From HRBIN23 sp046294495 (lineage in GTDB: Bacteria; Chloroflexota; Dehalococcoidia; Lucifugimonadales; HRBIN23), in NCBI GenBank assembly GCA_046294495.1, contig JBKBKV010000003.1, positions 1-64,000 of the forward strand: 64,000 bases of DNA, written 5' to 3'. Positions 58,233 through 64,000 of the stretch are shown piece by piece (positions within the stretch are counted from its first letter, which is position 1; the number at the start of each line of letters is the position of its first letter). The notes under the pieces are model-generated. The model saw nothing but the letters and a program-made list of their open reading frames with translations, was not told the origin of the DNA and made no database searches. The position numbers were made by a program, and so were the translations under genes.

Positions 58233-58510
58233 AGCGTCTTTCTATTCTGCTTGTCGTCGCCGTTGCAGCGGTCTCGTTCCTGGCAGGGAGCCTGTGGGGG
58301 GGCCGACTGGTTACGCCCCTGAAGGCCGCCACCTTGCGCCAGGAACCCGGCCCACAGGCATGCCTGCAGATGATGCAGGGACAGGGAATGGAGCAGTGCC
58401 AGCAGTTCCACCAGAAGTGCCACGACTTGATGGGCTCCCAGGGTATGGAGGGGATGCACGGCGTGATGATGGGTGCTGGCATGACGGGCATGGGCATGAT
58501 GGGCCACTAA
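58229..58510 (+). CDS. Exported Met/His/Cys-rich copper-binding peptide
   Basis: The 93-residue protein has a signal peptide or anchor (about 4-24). The C-terminal 50 residues contain 12 methionines, three cysteines (45, 57, 64) and four histidines (61, 65, 77, 93), including a Met-Gly-rich tail that is a typical soft-metal ligand composition. It is probably an extracytoplasmic Cu(I)/Cu(II) buffer. The start is a GTG at 58229 with AAGGAGG upstream. Coordination is inferred from composition and its operon. Confidence 0.75.
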   Translation: MKRLSILLVVAVAAVSFLAGSLWGGRLVTPLKAATLRQEPGPQACLQMMQGQGMEQCQQFHQKCHDLMGSQGMEGMHGVMMGAGMTGMGMMGH

Positions 58511-58564
58511 TAGCCTACCCACTGCTTCTGGTATAGTTAGCAGCCTCTAATAAGGAGGTGAACA

Positions 58565-58750
58565 ATGGTCTTCTGGCGTGTGAAGAAGGAGACCGACCCC
58601 GTTTGCGGCATGAAGGTGGATCCCAAGAAGGCCCCTGCCACCTTTGACTACCAGGGGAAGACCTACTACTTCTGCAGCCCAGGGTGCAAGGCCAACTTCC
58701 AAAAGGAGCCGCAGAAGTTCCTGAAGGGTGGCCCACAGGCAATGAGGTGA
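58565..58750 (+). CDS. YHS domain protein
   Basis: The 61-residue protein is an almost bare YHS domain with DPVCGM (Cys14) and YYFCSPGC (Cys37, Cys41). YHS domains, related to the TRASH fold, bind metals and accompany copper ATPases and membrane copper pumps. AAGGAGGTGAACA precedes the ATG. It lies 54 bases after the Met-rich gene and is likely the last gene of the copper operon. Confidence 0.88.
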   Translation: MVFWRVKKETDPVCGMKVDPKKAPATFDYQGKTYYFCSPGCKANFQKEPQKFLKGGPQAMR

Positions 58751-58763
58751 CGCTAATTTTTGC

Positions 58764-58769
58764 TATAAT
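58764..58769 (+). promoter_or_regulatory. Extended -10 promoter of the acetyltransferase gene
   Basis: TGC-TATAAT (58761-58769) is an extended -10 element with no good -35. The leader contains GTGGGCA (58776-58782) and TGCCCAC (58796-58802), a 7-bp inverted repeat abutting AGGAGG. Confidence 0.55.
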
Positions 58770-58824
58770 AAATACGTGGGCACTACCAGGACACCTGCCC
58801 ACAGGAGGAACACAACTCTAGATT

Positions 58825-59433
58825 ATGCGTTCAAGACAGAAGGACAACTTATCCACCCGCCCTCGTGTCTCCATCCGCGATATGGAGATAGATGACCTGG
58901 CCGCTGTTTACCACCTGGGCGAAAGCCTATTCACTCGCACCGCCCTGCCTGTCCTCTACCGCACCTGGGACCCCTACGAGGTTACCTCTGCCTTCAACAC
59001 CGACCCCGAGTTCTGCCTCGTGGCGGAAGACGAAGAGGGGCGCATTGTGGGCTTCGCTCTGGGGAGCACTGTAGACAAAGACGGCCCTTCGTGGCGCTAC
59101 GGCTACCTGGCCTGGCTGGGTGTGAAGGAGGAGTTCCAGGGGCTAGGGGTGGCTCACCGCCTCCTCCATGAGTTTGAGAGGCGCATGAAGGAGGAAGGGG
59201 TGCGCATGCTCATCGTGGACACCGAGGGAGACAATGCCAAGGCCCTGGCCTTCTTCCGTAAGAACGGCTTCACCCGCCCCACCAGCCATATGTGGCTTAC
59301 CAAGAGCCTTACCCGTCAGGAGAATGGCTCTTTGAAGCCTCTGAAGCCCCTGGTAATCGCTCAGGCGAAGGGGCGCGCCCGCCCTAGGAAGGGCACCCCG
59401 CCCGCGCCAGACCTGGCCGCAGCGGGCGCCTAG
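58825..59433 (+). CDS. GNAT family N-acetyltransferase (RimI-like)
   Basis: The 202-residue protein has the GNAT fold with the acetyl-CoA loop VKEEFQGLGVAHRLL (Q/RxxGxG/A-type) and strands LVAEDEEGRIVGFAL and MLIVDTEGDNAKALAFFRKNGF. It resembles RimI/protein N-acetyltransferases. The basic tail of about 35 residues is low complexity. AGGAGG sits 16 bases before the ATG at 58825, an unusually long spacing, and a stop codon lies in frame just upstream, so an alternative start may be used. Confidence 0.85.
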   Translation: MRSRQKDNLSTRPRVSIRDMEIDDLAAVYHLGESLFTRTALPVLYRTWDPYEVTSAFNTDPEFCLVAEDEEGRIVGFALGSTVDKDGPSWRYGYLAWLGVKEEFQGLGVAHRLLHEFERRMKEEGVRMLIVDTEGDNAKALAFFRKNGFTRPTSHMWLTKSLTRQENGSLKPLKPLVIAQAKGRARPRKGTPPAPDLAAAGA

Positions 59434-59491
59434 CCCCACACCTCCCCTTCCTCACGCTGAACCTCCGCGCTGCAAAGGGTGAGGGTTGCCT

Positions 59492-60469
59492 CTACAGCCC
59501 GAAGTTGTCGGCCACCGCCTTCAGAATAGCAGGCACATCAGGGAGGGCCAGGCGCTCCAGGTTGCGGGCGTAGGGGGCTGGGGCATCGGCCCCAGATAGG
59601 TGGGCGATGGGGGCATCCAGGTAGTCAAAGGCCTCCTGGTGCAGGCGCAGGCCCAGGTAGGGGCCGATGCCTGCCATAGGCCACGCCTCCTCCACGATGA
59701 GGGCGCGGTGCGTCTTGCGCACTGAAGCCGTTGCCGTCTCTATGTCCAGGGGGCGCAGGGTGCGCAGGTCTATCACCTCCGCCTCCACTCCCTGTTGGGC
59801 CAACTGCTCGGAAGCCTGCAGGCATAGGTGCAAACACCGCCCGTAGGAGATAAGGGTCAGGTCGCGCCCGGGACGCTTCACCTCCGATTTGCCTACAGGC
59901 ACCTCGTAATATCCCTCGGGGACGGCCCCCCGCGCACCGTAAAGGAGAGCGTGCTCGCAGTAGAGGATGGGGTTCTGCTCCTTAAGGCAGGCGCGCAGGA
60001 GGCCCAGGGCGTCGTAGGGGGTAGCTGGGAAGACCACCTTCAGGCCAGGCACCGATGTATACCACCCCTCCAGGCTCTGGGAGTGGGTGGCAGCCAGGCC
60101 GGCGCCCCCTCCTGTTACGGTGCGCACCAGCATGGGCACCGCCAGTTGCCCACCCGACATGTAGCGCAGTTTGGCGGCGTGGTTGACAATCTGGTCCATG
60201 GCCAGGAGGCTGAAGTTGATGGTCATAATCTCCACGATGGGGCGCAGGCCCCCCATAGCGGCCCCTATGCCCGCCCCCACTATGGCTGATTCGGAGATGG
60301 GGGTGTCCCGCACCCGCTCTGGCCCATACTGGCGTAGAAAGCCCTTGGTTACGGCATAGGCTCCCCCGTAGGCCCCGATGTCCTCCCCCATTAGGAAGAC
60401 GCGGGCATCGCTCTCCAGGGCCTCCTGGAGGCCTTTGCGGATGGCTTCGCGCAGGGTTACTTCGGGCAT
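59492..60469 (-). CDS. pdhB: 2-oxoacid dehydrogenase E1 component, beta subunit
   Basis: The 325-residue protein is the beta subunit of a TPP-dependent E1 (PdhB/AcoB/BkdB type). It has MGEDIGAYGGAYAVTKGF, the TPP-contact region and the C-terminal transketolase domain. Pyruvate or acetoin are likely substrates; the sequence does not decide. It is the last gene of the minus-strand run and starts 9 bases after pdhA. No E2 or E3 subunit is present in the window. Confidence 0.93.
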   Translation of the reverse strand: MPEVTLREAIRKGLQEALESDARVFLMGEDIGAYGGAYAVTKGFLRQYGPERVRDTPISESAIVGAGIGAAMGGLRPIVEIMTINFSLLAMDQIVNHAAKLRYMSGGQLAVPMLVRTVTGGGAGLAATHSQSLEGWYTSVPGLKVVFPATPYDALGLLRACLKEQNPILYCEHALLYGARGAVPEGYYEVPVGKSEVKRPGRDLTLISYGRCLHLCLQASEQLAQQGVEAEVIDLRTLRPLDIETATASVRKTHRALIVEEAWPMAGIGPYLGLRLHQEAFDYLDAPIAHLSGADAPAPYARNLERLALPDVPAILKAVADNFGL

Positions 60470-60478
60470 GGCAGGCTC

Positions 60479-61453
60479 CTAGGCATAGATGTCTTGGTAG
60501 AGAGACTCTGGGGGTGGCTCAGGGCTGGCGTCGGCGAAGCGGATGGCTTCCTCTACCTCCGTCTCAACAGCCCGTTCTATTTGAGTCAGTTCCTCCAGGG
60601 TAGCGACGGCGTTCTCCAGCAGGTAGCGCTGGAAGGTGGGAATAGGGTCGCGGGCCTTCCACATCTCCTCCTCACCCCTGTCCCGGTATTCCACCGGGTC
60701 GGCCATGGAGTGGCCCCGGAAGCGGTATGTGAGGGCCTCTAGGAAGAAAGGGCCCTTCCCCTGGCGGGCGTGCTGAACGGCCCGCTGGGCCGACTCCCGC
60801 ACCGCCAGCACATCCATGCCATCGGTCTGCCAGGCGGGGATACGGTAATGGTCGGCAGCCTTGAACACATCTCGCCCCCCGGCATAGGTGCGGTCAATGT
60901 GGGAGCCCATGCCGTAAAGGTTGTTTTCCAGGAAGAAGACGACGGGCAGTTTCCACAGGGCAGCCAGGTTGAGGGCCTCGTGGAACTCCCCCTGGTTGAG
61001 GGCGCCATCGCCGAAGAAGCATACCGTTACCCGTTCTTCACCCTTCAGTTTGGAGGAGAGGGCTAGGCCCACAGCGACAGGTAGTTGCCCCCCTACGATG
61101 GCATAGCCCCCCATAAAGTTACGGCTGACATCAAACAGGTGCATGCTGCCGCCCTTGCCCTTGCTACACCCCGTTGCCTTGCCGAAGAGTTCGGCCATAA
61201 CCGACTTGGGGTCCACACCCCGGGCCAGGGCGTGGCCGTGGTCGCGGTAGTGGGTAACCACATAGTCCTCGGAGCGCAGGACACTCATACACCCCACAGC
61301 GATGGCCTCCTCGCCGATATATAGGTGCAGGAAGCCTCGTATCTTCCCCAGCATATACATATCGGCGCACCGCTCCTCAAAGCGCCGGATCAGGAGCATT
61401 TGCCGATAAAAGGAGAGCAAATCAGTCTTATTTACACGCTCTTGCAGTTGCAT
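60479..61453 (-). CDS. pdhA: 2-oxoacid dehydrogenase E1 component, alpha subunit
   Basis: The 324-residue protein has the E1 alpha TPP motif GDGALNQGEFHEALNLAALW...ENN, the phosphorylation-loop-like FRGHSMADP and the YRDHGHALARG motif near the active site. It forms the alpha2-beta2 E1 with the next gene product, decarboxylating a 2-oxoacid and passing the acyl group to a lipoyl E2. AAGGAGGTGCA precedes its ATG at 61453. It follows porB by 46 bases in the same direction. Confidence 0.93.
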   Translation of the reverse strand: MQLQERVNKTDLLSFYRQMLLIRRFEERCADMYMLGKIRGFLHLYIGEEAIAVGCMSVLRSEDYVVTHYRDHGHALARGVDPKSVMAELFGKATGCSKGKGGSMHLFDVSRNFMGGYAIVGGQLPVAVGLALSSKLKGEERVTVCFFGDGALNQGEFHEALNLAALWKLPVVFFLENNLYGMGSHIDRTYAGGRDVFKAADHYRIPAWQTDGMDVLAVRESAQRAVQHARQGKGPFFLEALTYRFRGHSMADPVEYRDRGEEEMWKARDPIPTFQRYLLENAVATLEELTQIERAVETEVEEAIRFADASPEPPPESLYQDIYA

Positions 61454-61499
61454 TGCACCTCCTTACCGAAGGGGCGGGAAGGCAAGGGTGTTCCCCGGG

Positions 61500-62435
61500 C
61501 TAGTTCTGACTACATCGTTGCAGGAGCGCCTCCCATTCCTGGTCAACGCGCTGCTGAATCTCCTCTACCAGTGGGTGATGCTCCTCCTTGAGGAGGTGTG
61601 CGAAGCGCCCCTGGGCCTCCAGCCACGCCCGGATAGGGAGTTTGCGGGCGGGACGGTAGGAGAGGCGCCAGCGCCCCTGCTCCACCTCATACAGGGGCCA
61701 GACACAGGTGTCCGCTGCCAGTTTGCTGATGCGGATGGTCTCCTCTGGCGGATAGCGCCACCCCCGGGTGCAGGGTGCCAGCACATTGATGAAGGCAGGG
61801 CCGTCCACACTTGCCCCCTTCTGCACCTTCTGCATCAGGTCTTTCCAGTGGTGGGGCGCTGCCTGCGCCACATAGGGGATGCGGTGGGCTGCTGCAATAG
61901 CCGTAAGGTCTTTCCGCCATTGGGGCTTGCCTGGGAGCGCGCTCCCCACAGGGGTGGTGGTGGTCCAAGCCCAGGAGATGGTGGCGCTGCTGCGCTGGGT
62001 GCCCGTGTTCATGTAGGCTTCGTTGTTCAAGCAGATGTAGAGGAAGCGGTGCCCCCTCTCCATAGCGCCGCTGAGCCACTGTAGACCTATGTCGTAGGTG
62101 GCACCGTCGCCCCCGAATACCAGAAAGGCCACACCCTCGGGCACCTCTTTCCCCCGTCGGCGCAGGGCCTTATACGCCGCCTCAACCCCGCTAATTGAGG
62201 AGGCGGCGTTCTCAAAGGCGCTGTGGATGAGGGGGACACGCCACGCCGTCCACGGATAGCGGGTGGTGGAGACCTCCAGACACCCGGTGGCCAGCGCTAC
62301 AACGGCTGGCTTCCCCAGGGCGTGCAAGACGAGACGCACGATAACCGACTCGGCGCACCCGGCACACAGGCCATGCCCTGGGGCCAGCAGGTCGGGCTGG
62401 CCCGCCAGGTCGCGCAGAACAAGGGGAACGGGCAT
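61500..62435 (-). CDS. porB: 2-oxoacid:ferredoxin oxidoreductase beta subunit
   Basis: The 311-residue TPP-binding subunit has the cysteines expected for the iron-sulfur cluster (HGLCAGC near residues 21-27, GCLEV near 51 and APCTRGW) and the TPP motif GGDGATYDIGLQWL. PorB oxidises pyruvate to acetyl-CoA with ferredoxin as acceptor; other 2-oxoacids are possible. The ATG at 62435 follows GGGAGGTGAAGC and lies 3 bases after porA. Confidence 0.93.
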   Translation of the reverse strand: MPVPLVLRDLAGQPDLLAPGHGLCAGCAESVIVRLVLHALGKPAVVALATGCLEVSTTRYPWTAWRVPLIHSAFENAASSISGVEAAYKALRRRGKEVPEGVAFLVFGGDGATYDIGLQWLSGAMERGHRFLYICLNNEAYMNTGTQRSSATISWAWTTTTPVGSALPGKPQWRKDLTAIAAAHRIPYVAQAAPHHWKDLMQKVQKGASVDGPAFINVLAPCTRGWRYPPEETIRISKLAADTCVWPLYEVEQGRWRLSYRPARKLPIRAWLEAQGRFAHLLKEEHHPLVEEIQQRVDQEWEALLQRCSQN

Positions 62436-62438
62436 GCT

Positions 62439-63659
62439 TCACCTCCCTTCCCGCAGACCTAGCCAGCCGGCAAAGCCAGGGGGTGTGGATGGGTTTACCA
62501 GTGAACGGAAGGCAGACTCTATCTGGTCAGGGAGGGCCTCCCGTCCACCAATGCCGTAGGCCCAACCCACCGTCTTCTTGGGCAGGGCGTGGCAGGCCAG
62601 GGCGCTGGCCACTTCGGCAAAGAGGGGTAGGGCAGAGGCTCCAGGGGCCAGGGCCCTGTCCAGCACGCCTACGGCCTGCACATGGGCCAGAGCGCTGGCC
62701 ACCTCTTGGGTGGGGAAGGGGCGGAAAGAGCGAATGCGGAGCATCCCCGCTCGCAGGCCATCACGGCGCAGGCGGTCCACCACTGCTCGCACGGTTCCGG
62801 CGGTGGAACCCAGCACCACCAGCGCCACCTCGGCATCCTCTAAGCGATACGGCTCCACTAACTTGTAGAAGCGTCCGCTAATCTCGCCGAACTCCTGGAA
62901 AAGGCTTTCCAACACCCCTTGCGCACAGGTCATCCCCTCCACCTGGCCCCGCTTATGTTCCATATGAAAGTCCTGAAAGTCCAAAGCCCCAAAGGTAACG
63001 GGGTGATGAATGTCCAGCAGGGTGTGGAATGGCTTGAACTCCCCCACAAAGTCGGCCACCACACGGTCTGGCAGGAGCAACGCCCGCTCAAGGCAATGGG
63101 TAACGATAAAGCCGTCCAGCACATTGGCCACGGGGAGGAGCACCTGGGGGTGCTCCGCCAGGCGCACAGCAATGATGGCCTGATCGTAGGCCTCCTGTCC
63201 ATTCTCGGCGAAGAGCATAATCCAACCTGTGTCCCGCATGCCCATGGCATCGCTGTGGTCGCACAAGATGTTAATGGGGGCAGAGAGGGTGCGAGTGCAC
63301 AGATGGAGAACGATGGGCAGACGCATGCCCGAGGCTACCCCCAGCAGTTCCCACATAAGAGCCAGGCCTGGGCCTGATGTGGCAGTTTGGGCGCGAGCGC
63401 CAGCAGCGGCCGCCCCGATGCACACGCTCAGTGCGGCGTGTTCGCTCTCCACGGGGACAAACTCGGTGTGCACCTGGCCGTTAGCCACGAACTGGCTAAA
63501 GGCCTCTGTAATAAGGGTCTGGGGGGTAATAGGGTAGGCGGCCACTACATCGGGGCGGCTCTGGAGCATAGCGTGGGCTACCAGGGTGCCCCCGTCCATT
63601 GCCACCGGCGTCCCTAGGCCGTGCACCTGGGGCGCCCGGGGAGATGTCGCTAACGCCAT
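62439..63659 (-). CDS. porA: 2-oxoacid:ferredoxin oxidoreductase alpha subunit
   Basis: The 406-residue subunit contains the pyrimidine-binding region AAYPITPQTLITE, TSGPGLALMWE and the C-terminal transketolase-like domain. I start at the ATG at 63659 behind AAGGAGG, removing 30 unconserved residues of the open frame. With PorB and the ferredoxin-like PorD it forms the oxidoreductase; the gamma subunit is not fully within the window. Confidence 0.93.
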   Translation of the reverse strand: MALATSPRAPQVHGLGTPVAMDGGTLVAHAMLQSRPDVVAAYPITPQTLITEAFSQFVANGQVHTEFVPVESEHAALSVCIGAAAAGARAQTATSGPGLALMWELLGVASGMRLPIVLHLCTRTLSAPINILCDHSDAMGMRDTGWIMLFAENGQEAYDQAIIAVRLAEHPQVLLPVANVLDGFIVTHCLERALLLPDRVVADFVGEFKPFHTLLDIHHPVTFGALDFQDFHMEHKRGQVEGMTCAQGVLESLFQEFGEISGRFYKLVEPYRLEDAEVALVVLGSTAGTVRAVVDRLRRDGLRAGMLRIRSFRPFPTQEVASALAHVQAVGVLDRALAPGASALPLFAEVASALACHALPKKTVGWAYGIGGREALPDQIESAFRSLVNPSTPPGFAGWLGLREGR

Positions 63660-63675
63660 AATCGCCTCCTTTAGG

Positions 63676-63972
63676 CTAGGCGGGGATGCTGACAGGCTCC
63701 GCCTCCATTCGGATGCAGGCCTTGGGGCACTCTCGTGCGCAGATGCCACATCCCTTGCAGTGCCCCAGGTCTATCCCCACCAGTTTGCCGTCTCGCACGA
63801 TAAATGCGCTGTCGGGGCAGAAGGCCCAGCAGATCATGCAGTGCACACAACGCTCCATATCAATGACAGGGCGCAGGCTTCGCCAGGAGCCGGTATCTAC
63901 CTGCACCGAATTGCCCGGCTCCACCAGCAGGCCACCGGGGGGCTCCTCATACCAGGGGCGCAGTGGGGGCAT
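63676..63972 (-). CDS. porD: 2-oxoacid:ferredoxin oxidoreductase delta subunit (2x[4Fe-4S])
   Basis: The 98-residue protein has two CxxCxxCxxxC motifs (Cys42, 45, 48, 52 and Cys72, 75, 78, 82), the bacterial ferredoxin-type electron conduit of PorABCD enzymes. GAAGGGAGG precedes its ATG. It is the first complete gene of the run. The final 26 bases of the window may encode the end of a preceding minus-strand gene, such as porC (VHAWEGR then stop at 63975), but this is too short to call. Confidence 0.92.
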   Translation of the reverse strand: MPPLRPWYEEPPGGLLVEPGNSVQVDTGSWRSLRPVIDMERCVHCMICWAFCPDSAFIVRDGKLVGIDLGHCKGCGICARECPKACIRMEAEPVSIPA

Positions 63973-64000
63973 GGCTACCTCCCTTCCCAGGCATGGACTT

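Overview
The window is GC-rich, densely coded bacterial chromosome. Its content suggests a Chloroflexota member, possibly Dehalococcoidia-like: two-subunit glycine decarboxylase, CsoR/CopA copper handling, a ChlI/MoxR-type ATPase with a VWA partner, pyruvate:ferredoxin oxidoreductase, a type IV pilus cluster, and DUF11-type surface repeats. That assignment is an inference; there is no rRNA or other phylogenetic anchor here. Start codons include ATG, GTG and TTG, most with clear Shine-Dalgarno sequences. Several genes have recognisable sigma70-type promoters, usually with 17-bp spacers.

Layout. 0.1-3.5 kb (minus): CNNM/CorC-like membrane protein, histidine phosphatase and tilS, all overlapping. 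3.7-8.2 kb (minus): glycine cleavage operon gcvT-gcvH-gcvPA-gcvPB. 8.3-12.3 kb (minus): aconitase-family large and small subunits, an isocitrate-lyase/PEP-mutase-fold lyase and a geranylgeranyl-reductase-like flavoprotein in one probable operon. 12.4-16.0 kb: SDR dehydrogenase, a likely leaderless OmpR-type response regulator convergent with a histidine kinase, and a small exported protein. 16.4-25.8 kb: type IV pilus locus. A LuxR-type HTH protein heads the minus-strand assembly genes (unknown protein, PilB, PilC, PilO, PilM-PilN fusion, pilin), and two minor pilins plus a pilin-like protein with two DUF11 repeats run on the plus strand.

26-34 kb: etfBA, a hypothetical, a CopD-like membrane protein, dnaA, a secreted hypothetical, a glycosyltransferase and ftsH. 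34.3-42 kb (minus): cytochrome c maturation genes (ccmH, ccmF, CcmI-like, an unknown anchored protein, TlpA/CcmG-like), then an M16 protease, rtcB and a 93-residue protein. 42-48.3 kb (plus): MMPL transporter and an oligopeptide-type ABC importer lacking its ATPases. 48.3-54.7 kb (minus): MoxR/ChlI-type ATPase, a DNA methyltransferase, a VWA/MIDAS protein and a TPP enzyme in one tight run; this is the most unusual arrangement in the window. 55.1-58.75 kb (plus): copper operon csoR-copA-membrane peptide-Met/His/Cys-rich exported peptide-YHS protein. 58.8-64 kb: a GNAT acetyltransferase, then minus-strand porD-porA-porB and pdhA-pdhB, putting ferredoxin-linked and dehydrogenase-type 2-oxoacid enzymes side by side.

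I see no tRNA, rRNA, CRISPR array, intact insertion sequence or prophage. Two intergenic regions (25.87 kb and 54.87 kb) carry related, apparently decayed fragments of one protein-coding sequence. Start sites were moved from the longest ORF where a Shine-Dalgarno sequence or overlap with the upstream gene indicated it.
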